Part shown: one piece after another, positions 43,501 through 58,500 of the stretch
Layout of the letters: the number at the start of each line of letters is the position of its first letter
Numbering within the stretch: position 1 is the first letter of the stretch
Source of the DNA: Branchiostoma floridae
Taxonomy: Eukaryota > Chordata > Leptocardii > Amphioxiformes > Branchiostomatidae
Direction of reading: 5' to 3'
NCBI RefSeq assembly: GCF_000003815.2
Contig: NC_049996.1
Span: 2,528,505 to 2,592,504 of the forward strand
Length of the DNA stretch: 64,000 bases
The notes under the pieces: model-generated
What the model was told of the DNA's origin: nothing
Database searches by the model: none
What the model saw: the letters and a program-made list of their open reading frames with translations, nothing else
Position numbers and translations under genes: made by a program

Positions 43501-46500
43501 TCCTTCGGCCTCAAAAAATAAATGTACGGGACTACCTCTTATAATTACATTTCATAAAATAGGCAAACTGTTAAAGCTATGAACATTTTGCTTATGCTTG
43601 CCTGCTTGATTTGAAGAATGATATAAACCTAATGGTGTCCCAACATTTGCGCTACCCTATAAGCTACCAGAAGGGGTTACAGTCCTTTGGACAGGACTTC
43701 CTAAGCCATGGTCCACTTCCAAGAGCTTGTGGAATTTTTCTGGTACAATGAACCTGTAAATACATTATATACATGTACGTAGCGTAATTGTCTTCTCTGT
43801 CACAACCAGTGGAAGGGTAGGTCAGTGAGGTAATTGGTTCAAAATCACTTTCATTTTCACTTTCATGTACATTGTACACTTGTAGGTCCTCTGCCTCAGA
43901 TGTGTTAACCCTCCATGTCCAAGGGGTGACCCATGTTCTGAATGCAGCTAAAGGCAAAGGCGGAGGTGATAATGTCTCCATGTACCAGGCCTACGGAATC
44001 CACTTTATGGGCGTCACCGCTAGCGATCAGGAGTCGTATGACATTACGCCTCATTTCGAAGAGTCGGCTAAATTTATCAGTGATGGGTGTGGTAAAGGTG
44101 TGTTGCAAAGTTTACTGAAAAGTTTGAAAAGTGACCAAATCTAGGTATTTGCATTTTGCAAGGATAATAGAATTGCTGTTTTGTGGTGCATGAGGTATCT
44201 GGGGTGAATGAGAGTTGAAAAGTTTTGAATTTTCAAACTGACTTCAAACAGTTAGAAATGTTGCTCAACTACATTCATCAAGACTTAGATAAGAACAAAC
44301 AGGCATGGATGAAAAATAGGGTTTTGAATAAAAATAATGTGTTTGATGTTTAGATACAATAGTACATTATGATTAAATAGACTATAATTATTGATAAATC
44401 TATAAAGATTAAATATGATTGCAACAATAAAATTACATACCGGGTATATAATCTTCCAAAATGTTTATTTTGATATATTTAAAACTGTTAGAGCCTAACA
44501 AGTTTAGGGTTCATAACTGGTATAGTCTAAGCTATACTGGCTGGCAAAATACACCAGATATTATAAAAGTCACAGACCTTTATCACATTGATCGCATTAT
44601 ATTTGGTACAAGTAGATGGCCTGTACATTTATTTCCTGAGGGTCTTTTATCTGATGCTTATGCATGCTTAGCGGCCTGCATGTTGCGCTAGCTTCAAGGT
44701 GCATGTTTTTGTAATTTTCTATATCTACAAAACCGTACAGCCAGTATAGCCTCAGCATAACAGACCAGCCTCTGTGTCTGTATATAGCCGGATATAACTG
44801 CTGTTTGATATAACACACCAGCTTTGTAGGCACACGACGCAGCAGCAGCTACACGTAGTTATATGTTAACCTTGACCGTTATGGTTTAAGTGGCTGTATT
44901 ATGAGAGTAGATGTTATATCACATAATACATTATGTAGGGACGCTGCAGCGGGAATATCGAATCTCCACATCGTTGGGGTGACTCACGTGCTGAACGCAG
45001 CGGAGGGCCTGGGCGGCGGGAATTACGCCGCTTCGTACAAGGCCAGTGGGCTCGAGTATCTGGGTATCCGGGCGAGCGATTGCGAAGCCTACGATATAAC
45101 GACACATTTCACCAAGTGTGTTAAGTTTATTGATGAAGGATGCAGGCAAGGTGCGTTTGAGAGATAAATGATTAAGTTTGCAAGAAGAAAATATGCATGC
45201 TAACTTCAAATGGTCAGGACAATTCAGCCCTTTACCAACTTGGCCTTGGTCAACTTGGCCCAACACCCTGCTGGTCAACTTGTCCAGAGTTAGGGTAAGG
45301 GTCAGTTAGGGTTTGTGTTATGATAAGGTTAGGGCTGACGTAGTCTGAGTAGCCATGGGCCGTGTTGGTAAAGGGTTAAAGTGTCTGACAGCCACTGAAT
45401 ACTTACAAACAGACAAAATTCACTGTAGTAAGAGATCATTGGTATTTGGGCTGCCATACAATGAATCTAAACTGTATAAAAGAAAGCTAGTATAATGTTA
45501 AAATAATGCAACTAGATTCTCAAGTTATTCAAGCCAAAATACGTGGTAATTCGCTTTTATAAGACATAACACAATAATTTATAGTAATTCAAACTAAATA
45601 AAAGATATGACTTGAAGTCTTAAAAAACGGCTTAGGCTGAAGATATTTATCAGTTAAGGACAAAAAAAAAAGATGCTAAAAGATGTCCTTCAAATTCTCC
45701 AACGTATTTAATGCTTATTATAATATAATAAGTGCTATGAAGCTGGAGTTAATACAGTGTAACTCAGTTAATCAAATGGATATGTTTCTTTCAACCTCTC
45801 AGAACTACAAAATTTGAATGTGTAGATGTGAGACAGGAAAGTTGAAGTCTGCTTCTACAAAATTTACCCCTGACAACATTCCTCAGGTTGTGGAATTCTG
45901 TGATAACCCCAAAGTTTTGACTTATGGCCAGAGAGAGAGAAAATTTCCTTATAAGGGATGCATGCCTGTGAAGTTTGTGTCACAGTGTGTTTTTGGTAGA
46001 TGGAACAGAAAGGACAAGATGTGAGGGTTTGTAGCTGTGTAAGTGTAACCTGAACTGACAACTTACTAATTACCTCAATGGAAAATGGAGGTATTGTTTT
46101 TAGTGTGACTCTGTTGGTGTGTGAGAGTGTTTGTCAGTTTTTCTGTATATTTGTGGTCAGCATAGATTAAAAATAGCAGGATAAACTGTGATGATAAATT
46201 ATATTTCAAATCAATTTAATGTGTGGGTAGGTCAAAGTTGATTTTGGATGCTCTAAAAATAATATAGTGTGTCCTACAACAGCAAAACTTCCAGTTATCA
46301 TATTCTTTTCTTGATGGACATGATATTATGGTCTTGTTCTTTTGGTGGTAGGTAGCTTTTGATGTCAGGAAGAAGCTTATTGTGTGGTGACTACTACATG
46401 TAGACTAAGTATTTTGGGGCCTACCTAGCATGCTTGCGCAGTTGCTGCAGTTGTTGCAGCTTCTGTCTTGGGAAGGCCTTTCCATTAAGACAAGAAGTTT

Positions 46501-49500
46501 CATTTTGATTAGCAGTAACTCTATATTGTCATAACATTATCTATTAGCATAACTAACTTTAGAATATGTCAACAAAGGTGACTAGAGTAGAGACAGATAT
46601 AGATTCGGAGGACAGTATAGCCTTAATTGGGATGCATCTCCATTTACTCTTAACTAATAGTACGCAAACATTGTGTAGTCCTCTTGCCATTAAAGTTAAT
46701 TGAAGAGACTGTAAATTGGTTATGGCGCCACCAACTTCTTGGAATCCCCAGTTAAGAAACCAAACCTGTCAATTGGGGCAAATATACAACCATTAGTGTA
46801 TATCATACTTATTAATGTTACATGTTGAGGCCAGCAGCCAAAATTTGCTAAATGACTGTAAAAAGTTTAAGAATTCAAATTTGAAGAGATTCAGTTTTTG
46901 TGAGAGTGTATGGTTAGGTCTTATCTTAGGGTTAGGGGTCAGGGTTAGGGTTAGGGTTGATTTAGGATTAGGGTGTTTGCCCAACTTGACCAGGATGTCG
47001 GCCTGCATTAGTGCCATAGACCAAGTTGGTATTAAGGACCAAAGCGTCCGACATCTGTCTTAACTACTTACAACTGAGTCCAGGGCTTGGCCCAACCTAC
47101 ATGTAGACACAGAGTACATTCTCAGACTGGGTTTGTTTGGCTGAACACTCAAACTAGTGACCTAGTAAGGCTTTATCCTTATCAAGAACATTTGAGTCCT
47201 GAGATGTTTTCTTGCCAAGGATTCCTGATCTAAAAAGCGTAAAAAGTTTAAGAGTTCAAAAGAGATTCAGTTTTTGTGACAGTGTTATCTTAGGGTTAGG
47301 GGTCAGGGTTAGGGTTAATAAGGATTTTAGGATTTTACGATGTTGGCCCAACTTGACCAGGATGTTGGCCTGTGTTAGTGACATTGAGCAAATTGGTATT
47401 AAGGACCCAAGCTTCCAACATCTGACTGAATCAACTACTTGCAATTGAGTCCAGGACCTAGACACAGAACCTAGACACAGAGTACATTCTTAGACTGGGT
47501 TTGTTTGGCTGAACACTCAAACTAGTGACCTAGTAAGGCTTTATCCTTATCAAGAACGTTTGAGCTAGCTCTGAGATGTTTTTCTTGCCCAAAAGATTCC
47601 TGATCTAAAACAAGCAGAATCTCTCTAGCACACATTCACCCATCCTCACACTCAGGGTTGACAATCACGGCAAAGCCTATGATATCACCCCTGACAACTC
47701 AGCCACAGTATTCGGTTATTAGGGGTGCCTTGCTTATGAATATTAATGAGCTTACCCTTATATGGGCAGTCAGCCGTTGGGGATCGGGCGTCGGCATGGT
47801 GAGCAAACAAAGCCATGGTAATACGTAACATGATTGGCTGATAGCTTCACAGCGGCCATTGCGGGACAGCTTTAGCCTGTTTAAAGCTCTCTCATCGCCT
47901 GTTCTCTGATTGGCTGGCAGCTGGTTTGTGGCGACGCCCCCGGTACCCATATATTAACCTCAGGCAAGCAGAGGTGAAAACAGATGGAGTCCCTCTGACG
48001 ACTCTGTTTCGCCTTTGCGTAGGAGAATGACATTCACCTATCATCTTACTTTCTACTGGGTCACACAAATCAGATCCCTTTGTCAAATCTAGAGGATAAA
48101 CCTGCATTGACATGAAGAAAAAGGGTAGAAATTTCTGGATTATCGATTGGCATTAAAACTGACAATCCTTGACATTACCTTTCATCATCATCATCTGTCA
48201 TCCCTGGCGGGCGGGGTGAGGCGTTGCACAACATTTCTCCAATACACACGATCTTTCATGGCAGCTCCCAAGTCCTCGGTGTCGATCCCTGTGTCTCTGG
48301 CAATGGTTGCTGGGAAGGTTAGCTTCCTCGAGTAGGACTTTCCTCTAGGTCTCCATAGGAGGAGTGAAGAGATCACTTCTTTGCTTGCGCGATGACAGTG
48401 ACCTGCGAACTGGATATGCCTCTGCCTGAGGCTGTGGGATACTCGGGGAAGATTTCCGTAGATGGTCTTGATGGATGCATGTTCTTTCCAGCTGATGTTC
48501 TTTGCCCTGCGCAGAAGTGAGGTGTATGTTCCATCCAGTCTCTTCTCTAGACGTGTGGTCAATGTCCTTGTTTCGGATCCATAGAGAAGTACAGGTTCAA
48601 CAATGGTACGAAAAACTTGTATCTTCAGTTTGTCACTGATATTAGAGAGCCAGATTTTGTCGAGTTTATTGCACGCGTCCCAAGCTATAAGACATTACCT
48701 TTAAGATGTCATTGACATTGCTAGATCTGACATCAGTATGTACTGATTATAGAAATTGTGACCATGGCAATTGTCCAGAACACAAAATATTAAAACAGGA
48801 AATTCCGTTTCAGCACCAAGGACAGGTGCCAGGGGGGCTAAAATCTAATCATTTCTTCCATAGGATACGTCCATAGACCTAATTTCATAACAATTCATCT
48901 GAGTATAGATACTTAATTGAGTTTTGTTACTAAACCTTGTAACAAACATACATTCATGTATACATTAAAGGCTAACTTTCATGAACAAGGCATAACGAGT
49001 TTTGATGTTCAGTTAACTTTGAATCCTTTACACAGAGATCAGAATTTGAACAATGAAAGATTTTTTGAAAAGTGTTATTGTGCATGAAAGGCACATAACA
49101 ATGAGTTAATTCATACAGTACATTTTGCTCACACAAGAAGACATTGTCTGTAATTTGTAGTGAAAATGGCAACAGACATGACAATTCTAGACTAAATGGC
49201 ATTATGGCTAGCAGGAAATGGTTGCAAATTATAGACAAAACAGCAATTCTGACACAACTCAGCTGCCTACATTATTAGAATATGACTGCTGCATAATAAT
49301 TCTAACAGTACATTTGGGAGCACAGTGTCAAAACGACATGTTTCTAATGACAGTGTACCTGTAATTAACATGTTTTTCAACCCAACCTGCCAATCTAACA
49401 GGTGCTAACTGCCTACTAGACTCTCCAAAATGCCTTAAAGTTTTCAACATTTCTCAAAAATGACAGCTAATTTGTTAACAATGTCACTAAATACAGCAAC

Positions 49501-52500
49501 TGACAAGCTGTCACATACATAAAACTTATGACAAAAGAATGACCATGTTTCAAGCACTAATGAAAATACCGGTACATGTATCCTACTAGTAGCCATTTTT
49601 TAGATGTAGCACTGTATTTGTATATGAATGCTTGTATTTACATGTAGTGCTTGCCAATTTTTCTTTCTTTTTTGCTGTAAAAGCAAACTTGTGCCAGGCC
49701 AATACAGCAATTGTCATCAACTGTTGTTGCTGCCAAGTACATGTACATGTACATGTATGTGTAATGCCAGTTCACCTTTATCTGTGGGGTAACCTATATC
49801 CGTTGTTTTTCAAACAGGGCATTTTAAGGTATATCAAGTCGTTGGACGGTGGTTTCAAATTGTGATATTTTCAGTTTGAAACCACCACTTGCTATCACTA
49901 AATGTTTGTCTTTGACAATGAGGTCAATATAGGTTACCCCACGAATAAAGGTGAACTAAGTTAAACGTTATATGTCACAGTAGAGTTTGGGATTCAGGGC
50001 AATCGCAAATTGTCATAGGAGAGACTAGGGCTGGGTATCGGTACAGCGTACCGGTACAAAACCGGTTTTTCTTATTGGACCGGTCCAGAAAAACCGGACC
50101 TGAAAAAATTAGGTGGACCGGATGTTGGACCGATTAGAACATTAACAGATTATTTTAACAGGCATTCACACGTTTTGGCGCTTGCAGGTGGAAGAAAATA
50201 ACAAGAGTGAAGTAGAGTAGAGTAGAGTTTATAGTAATTTCTACCAAGTTTTAAAGCCAATCGTACAGGTGCAGGTAGCGTTGTAGGGTTTTAAAACGCC
50301 AGTGTAAGTCTCATACTCCACCAAACAGATTTCTTTGTAGTGAAATGGACCATTGGTATGAGTCATACTGAATCAGGTCCAGGTTCAGGTCCGGACCTGG
50401 ACCTGATCCTTTGGACCTGAACCAGACCTGGACCTGAATTTTCTGTACCGGTACCCACCCCTAGGAGAGACAATCTACGCTTGCCCTGAATTTCAATCTC
50501 AACATATACAGTGTACTATACATATATGTGCTGTACCCTGTTCAGAACCTTTGCAGAAAAGGGAGCTTTGCTTCGCCGAGAGGGGATGACCCACGTGTTA
50601 AACGCGGCGCATGGCCGGTATTTTGCACGTGTCGAGGACATGTACGAACATCTACAGATCGAATACTTAGGGGTGCCGGGAAGAGACAAGGAGGATTTTA
50701 ACATGGCCAGGTTTTTCAGAGAAGCGGCCGAGTTTGTACATAGTGGCTACCAGTCAGGTTAGCTGGTCTGTTGCAATAGACGAAATTTGATAACACAAAT
50801 TGATTTTGTCATGCTATGAGTGGATTTTGCTCACAAACTGTCTATGTCATTGTGCATATCTATCAATAATAGTAAGAAAGCTTTCAAACAACAATCCCCG
50901 AACTCAACCATTTTCAGGAGAACAGTTGGTTTTTTGTATTCAATTTGTCAGCATACATGTATATCTCTCCTTGGTGCTGATTGTGTCTCTCTTGTACAAT
51001 CACTATTTGATGGGCAGCCTGGTGACTGTACATTTTGTACATATTCTATGAAATGTTTCCAGAATTTGCTTTACAATGTGAGTGGCTACTGTCGTTCCCA
51101 ACTGGTGTATAAGACAACAAAAAAATATTCTTATTTTGTACATAAATGAGCCAAGGAGGTAACATCCATTATCATAATACCGCCACGTTTACGACAATAT
51201 TTCTACCCGTACCGATTTGACAAATTATCAACGCATCATTTTCTCCAGTTTCATGTTGCTCTTACAGCTTACCTTTGCCACTTATTCTGAGTATCTTTTT
51301 TTGTCTCTCTTGTCCTGCTAAAAGCGTAATACCGTAATTGTAACACACCGCGGAATTGCACGGGGAACGGACGCGTGGTTGGGAGGGGGTTAAAAATACC
51401 GCCAGGAAGAAACACGGCACAATTAACTGCCGGTTTGTACCTTTATATATCCTCTGTTGTTCCTTCCTTTTCTGTTAGTAATTGCATAAAACGTAAACCT
51501 TTATAAGCATACAAAAAGTAATGAGAAAACGGACGTTTTTTGGTCCGTCACAACCGCTATGACATAAAACTTTACTGCTTGCGTAGATATAAAAATGGCG
51601 GGAAAATGGCGCCGTACGTTCAATTTTGCCCGTTCAGCCGTAGTGCGGGCTATCGTGCAACGGTTCGTCACACTTTTACACGAGTTGTAGGTCACCAACA
51701 TAAATTCAAGATTACTGTTGAATCATAGTCGTCTTGTGCCGTGTGTACGTGTGATTATTATTTACAAATCCGGCGCTGAACATGACAATGTGTTCGTCCC
51801 ACGACGAGCTCGCCTGACCCGAAAAAGAACTGAAAACGGTTGGCCTTGTTGTCTTGGAATGCATTGTTATTGAAGCCTATTCAAAAATGTATTGAACACG
51901 TGGATGTCTGAAGTGTGTATACCTCGGAACTTACTGTTGTTGCACTAGTAGATCTCCTTAAATTCATCGCTGATTTATTTGGCGGTATTATGATTAGTGA
52001 CGGTATTATGATAATGGATGTTAATCAAATGCCTGCTTTCTGGGTTCTGAGAATGTTGTGATAATAATGTTTGAATAGATATTTACAATTACATAGACAG
52101 TTTTTTCGCAAAATCTCCTCTGTGACGAAGCCTTAAAGTTTGTGTGGTTAAAATTTGTCTACCATCATGATTCAAACAATGAAAATTGTGTAATCCCTTC
52201 TATTCTTAACTTCAAACCACCTAACTTGACAATGATCTAAACATTACCAAAACTGGATGATGTGAAGTGAATAATACATCATTAACTTAGTTTATAATGG
52301 CTAGTACATATCAAGGTTTGGATGTTAATTTGTGGGTCTACATGTATATCAGATCTTTGTGGCTCCATTGTACACATTTTGTCCTTTAAGAATACTTACA
52401 ACTTATGCTAGAAAAGTTACACACATCCCCTGTATATACATCATACTCAACCTTGAGTAAGGCTTGGGATTAGGGGTTAGGGTTAGGCCTACGAGATGAG

Positions 52501-55500
52501 ACAGTAGACTTTTCTATAATATTCTTGTTCTCATTACCTATGTGATATACTCATACAGTACAAGATGCAATGTATATCTCTTGCAATAGGTTTCATTTCA
52601 TGACAGGAAGATTATTGCTCATGTTTCAAGGCTATTGTGTTTTAGAACTTCTTTCCTGCTGCTTGTATAAGTCTTCTGAACATTTAGAAGGCCTCCTGTG
52701 TATTTCTAGGAAAGCAGCTAATGTCCTGTTTAGATCTGTGGGGTTAAGAGGATTTCCTACATATTATATCCAGTCTTCTTAAAGTTTCCCCTACGTACGT
52801 CTTGAGTTCTATAAGATTTCCTTCTAAGCTCCTTGAGTGTCTGAAATGGGAGTATGACGTTCATTGTTGGTATCTGTTGGCTTTTGAAGATTTCCTACAA
52901 AGTCATCTGGAAATCTCATAGTATGTAAGTCTAAGTCTTTTAAACTCGAAGACTTCCTGCATAACCCCAAGTATTACAAGGTCTCTTGCACAAGTTTCAG
53001 CAAGAAGCAAGCATGATGTTTGATGTACATCAGGTATCTGTGGATATTACAGGCTTCCCTTGCATAAGTTTGCTCAAGCCATATCAGTTTTTCCTGTACT
53101 CTAAATTACTACCAGCTGATTTACTTCTTTGCAGTTGTTGATACACAAGCACTGGCTTGTTGGAATGGCTAATAGTGCTAAAAGCACTGAACTCATGCGG
53201 CTTATTTTCTTTACTCAAGGCTTGTGCAACAACTGCTCTTTTGGTTAGTACTGGACACGTTCAGCATTGCACACATGATAAACACCATCCAAGAAAAGCT
53301 ATCACATTTGCTGCTGTCTTTTTTTTTTACATTTGTTGGACCAGTGAGTGCCAAAAGACAAGTCAAGTTTAACCCTCTGAAATTTCATCTTATAGTGGGT
53401 GATGCTACACTTTTCCTTTCTCTCTCCTCTTTCATCTTTCCTTCTAGAAGTGATGCGGAAGACGAGCATGGATTGAAGTTTGAAGGCATCACCCATGTGC
53501 TTAATGCTGCACACTGGCCGCTCAAATATGAGAGGGTAGAGCTTCTGTACAAGCGCCTGAGAGTGGTGTATCATGGGATACCTGGGCGGGATAACGATCA
53601 GTTTGACATGAGTCAGTACTTTGATGAGGCTGCAGATTTTATAAGCCAGGCAAAGAGTGCAGGTGGGGATGTATAGTATTAACACACCTTTCTTCAAGTT
53701 GGTACGTTTTTCTAACAGTCTTGATCTGCAAAGTAACCAACAGTTACCATGATCTTAAGATTCTTGAGCAACAGAATTCTAGAGCAACCTCTGGGATCCT
53801 TAATTACACATTATTCTAGATCAGCTTAGATTCCCTGAAGATCTAGAACAACCTCAGTTCTGCAGTTCTTGAGGTTCCGGTTCGGAGTTTTTTTTAGGAT
53901 TTGAGGCCGATTTGACTGTCTCTGAGAAAAGCACTAGCGCTTCTCAAAACATTGTTTTTCGGATAATTCAATGTTTCCGATAGAAAAGTGTGTGTTGTCG
54001 CTGACCAACAGACTCATTTGACATTTTCTGTAGAAATTTTATTTTTGGTAAAAAACATAAAAAATATAAGCTTTTCATCCAAAAATTGCTAATTTGGGGC
54101 CATTTTTTACAGGCCGCTACACGGAAAAAATGAGTTTTCCTGGGATAATGACTAATATGGCAATGAAGGTCAAGACTTCTTCTGTATACTGAGTAAAAAG
54201 CAAAAAAAGTTATCCGATACGTTTTCCGCGAGCTCCGATGGAGCTAAAACACTAAAACGCACATAGAACGCACAATCTGGGTAATCAGGCGACAAAACGC
54301 TTTACCGCTATCGCGCGCACTAATACCAGGAAGTGTTTGCCGCACGATCAAATCTCCGATGCCATAAAACGCTACAAACAACAAGCATTTGGAGAAGTAT
54401 AAAAGATTATAGGCTTCTAAAGCGATAGCCGAAAAATCTAGAGCCAAAACTATGGAGACAACCTCTGATTTGCGTCTTATTCTTAGGGACTATTTAGATA
54501 TCTGGTCACTTGAAATTCCGAACCAGAACCTTGAGCAGAGCAATCTTGTTGATGAACATTGAACACTTGCATGAGAGGCTCTAGAACTGCCTCAATGATA
54601 TGCAATCCTAGAGAACACTTGAAGATCAAGAACACCCACAATGACTTTTACTTTTTGTGAACTTAAGTACCAATCCATAAAAAAGTTAGTTTAGCCTGGA
54701 ATATTAAGATGATCTAGAACAGGCACAGAAGCTTTGATCCATGAACACTTGAAGTTCTAGTTGAGCCACAATGGCTCTTGGAAGTTCAACCTGGGTGACT
54801 TGTGGTTTCAGAGCAGCCTTGAACACTTGAAGATCCAGAATGGCTTGTGACTTTCAGTTATACAGCATCAATGAACACTTGAATATCTAGAACAGCCTCA
54901 ATAACGTTCAGTTCTAGAGCATCATTGAAAACTTGAAGATCTAGAACAGCCTCTAGTCAGTAACTTCTAAAACACCATTGAAACACTTGAAGATCTAGAA
55001 CAGCCTCAATAACATATAAAGGTCTATTAGTATTAGTTATATATGACTTTTGCTTCGATTAGATTAACAAACTAATGCATTTCTCTGCTGACAGTTGATA
55101 GAGGGTAATTTATAGAGCAGATGATGCTGACTTCCTGTAATTTCCTCCTTCTTTACTTCTTTCCTTCCTTCATCAAGTTAAGTGTGTTGTTTTACAAAGA
55201 AAGGCTTTTGGCTCTGAGGATGATCTTCTCGGCAGTTGATGCTAACTTCCTGTACATTCCTCCTTTCCTTCCTTCACTTCTTATGGTTGAGGGTGTCTTA
55301 CAGACTTAAGAATTTAAAGCTTTGGGATCTGAGAAAAAGTCTATATGGTGGTTGACATTAATGCTTTCATTAATGCTTTCTTTCTTTCTTTCCTTCTTTT
55401 CTTTTCTTTCCTCATTTCTTCATCCAGAAAGAATGCAGAAGATGAGTATGGTATCGCAAAGGGAGGTATCACACATGTGCTAAATGCTGCACACTCTTCT

Positions 55501-58500
55501 GACAAGTACAAGCGGGTGTTGTATCCGTACATGCAGATGGGAGTGACATACTGTGGGATACCCGCAATGGATAACGAACAGTTTGACTTGAGTCGGTTCT
55601 TTAAGGAGGGAGCAGACTTTATAGACAAGGCCGTTAAAGCAGGTGGGGCTATGACACTAGCTTACCTTAATCTGTGGGGTAACCTATATCTGTTGCTTTC
55701 AAAAGCAATGTATCTAGGGATATCAAGTTGATGTACGATCGATGCGTTCAAACTGCAATATTCTCAATATATGAAAGTATTGTGAATATTGCAGTTTGAA
55801 ACCATTGATAGTCAACTGGATGGATAGCCCTAAATACCTGGTTTTTGGAAATGATAGACATAGGTTACCTCACGAATAAAGATAAACTAAAAATAAGGGT
55901 ACAAGTACAGTGTATAACATGCCACAGGTGGTTTTATCATTGAAGCGCAATATAGATATGCAGTCAAATCTGTACCTGTGACCACTGCTACTTTATGATT
56001 ATTATTATAATCATATTGAATTCTGTTCATGCATTGTGTGGAGTCATGTGGTGTAATTGTAGGGTCTTTGGCCCAGAACCCAGAGGTCCTTGGTTTGAAT
56101 CCTTCCATGCTACCAATCTTGTGCCTTTGGGAAAGACACTTGACACAACTTTCCTCACTCAACCCAGGTGTAAAATTGGTTCCTGACTTCGGTTGGGGAG
56201 GTAGAGAAGTAGAGGGATGGGCTCTGCCTTCAAATACTGTACACTACAGACAGTGGATAACAACCCACTGTCTCTACAGCCTCAAAATGGCTATGGGACT
56301 ACATTCTCCACCCATTTATCATAAAATGGGTGGTCACTATAGACAGGTTTGACTGTAGTATTGAAGGTTAATTGTTCCTGTCCTTGGTGCTGAATGCCAT
56401 TAGGTAAAATGTTGTTAACCTGTCCTTGGTGCTGAATGCTTATGCTAATGCTAGTTTTTGAGGCTGTGAAATAATGCATTTCAGTTTGTTACTTTACACA
56501 TAATTATGCTATTCAATGTGAATGATTCCTCCTTTATAAGTTATGATATATATAAGAGAATGAATACCAGCCATGGGATGGCAAATGTAAGTTTATATTT
56601 CCAATACTTTTTCCACAAAGCTGTTTTTGTCAGAAAAAATGTTCGTAACAATATTTCCGGCTTAACCAACCATTTTGCAACAGCTTATTTTACTGCTTCC
56701 AATGCCAATCTAATGTATTGTATTCTAAGCAACTGACTGACAAAGCCTGCGTAATGGTTTAAACCTTAAAAGTTTGAAAAAGTTTGCAGATAAGTGACTA
56801 GGAATGATGCATATAAAGTTATAACTTCTCCTACCCCATAGCCAACACCAACTGAGTGCCAAAGGGAAACCGCAGTAGCAAGAAAATTCTAAATATCCAA
56901 ACTGTCTTGATGTTCTTTGCCATAACCAGTGGACAAGTATGGTACCTTTTTTGTACATTGAGTTCTTTTGAGCTAAACTTCACCCCAATGCCTGCTTGAA
57001 GATTATCAAAATACAGGCACACCTTCTTAGTAAACATGCTTGTGTCTTTTGCTATTCCTACCCTCCATCATATTTACCAGAATCTCAGCTAGAGATGAAC
57101 ATATCCTAAGGTCTGAGGGCATCTCTCATGTGCTGAACGTTGCGCATGTCAATCTGCTTTACGAGAGAGTCGCAGATGTTTACGAGCGACTGGGAGTGGA
57201 GTATGATGGGATACCTGGTCGGGATAACGACCAGTTTGACATGAGTCGTTATTTCAAAGAAGGGACGGATTTTATCAGCAAAGGTGTCCAGGAAGGTAGG
57301 CATTGGCCAGAAGGGGAACCTTGTTGAAGCCAATTTTAGAATTCAACCAAATGCACTGAATACTTACATGCATATAAGCATGAAATAAAGGATGTTTTGT
57401 GAAAGTTGATTTTAAGCATTCTACCAATAGCATACAGATGACACCACTCTAACCCCCAAAACTGTTGTAAAGTTTGTAAAAAAAAAGTTACTGTTATTAT
57501 TATAATTATATTGTGTAAGAGTAACAAAAGCAACTACATCTGCACCAGGTCATTAACATGATTATATTATACCTTTAGGCCCACCCTATGATATTGTGTT
57601 TGAGAAAGATTGCTCATATTTGCAACAACAGCTTATGTCTCACCAGAGCTCTGATTGGCTGCTGATTGCTCATACAATGTGTGTATTTACATCAAAAAAG
57701 CTAGTACAGTAACTGTATCTTAAACCTAAGGTTTGATTGGCTACTGACAGAAGAAGACAATAAAGAACACACCAGCAAAAAAATATGTATTTCCCTACTG
57801 GAGAACACTATTCTTCCATCTTACTTTGCTGTCTACCTTTAGGTTTGTAGCTGAAAACTCTCAAACCCTGAGTACAGAAGGCATCACCCATCTCTTGAAT
57901 GCAGCCCACTGGCCTCTAAAGGCAGAAAGTCTGGCTCCCCTGTATGAGAAGTTGGGGATAGTGTACCATGGGGTACCAGGGAGAGACCATGTGGAGTTTG
58001 ATGTGAGCCCATACTTTAGTACAGCAGCTGACTTTATCCAACAAGGGTTGCAGGAAGGTCGGGATACTCTATGAAGTATTACAGATTTAGCAAGGTGTAT
58101 GCAAGATTGCTCTATGACTTAATGTGTTTGGGAGCTCTGTATGTATGTGTTCCAGAGATCCATTTAGCTCTATGTGTTCCAGAATGCTATTCAAAATCTC
58201 TTTGTGTTCTGTACTTCTAACAAAATTAGGGTTCACCAATTTTGTTTAAGTCACTAGAAAGAGGGTTAAGTAATTTCTAATTTATGATAAATCAAATGTT
58301 CAATCAGGACTTGTTACTATAACAGGGCTCAAAATACCACCTGCATATGCAGGTTGGTGCAGGTAAAATTGGGGCTGTGCAGGTATTTCTGGTGTCTACC
58401 TGCACCAAACCTGCACTGGTCCAAGTATTTGGTTTTAAACATTAATGTCATATGATATTAGCTGCAATGACTGTTGCCACCTATTAAGTATTAAAATAAT

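Noticed and set aside
54922..54945. GAAAACTTGAAG near 54.93 kb as a selector
   Set aside because: It is one unit of the local GAACACTTGAAGATCTAG minisatellite, not a positioned element.
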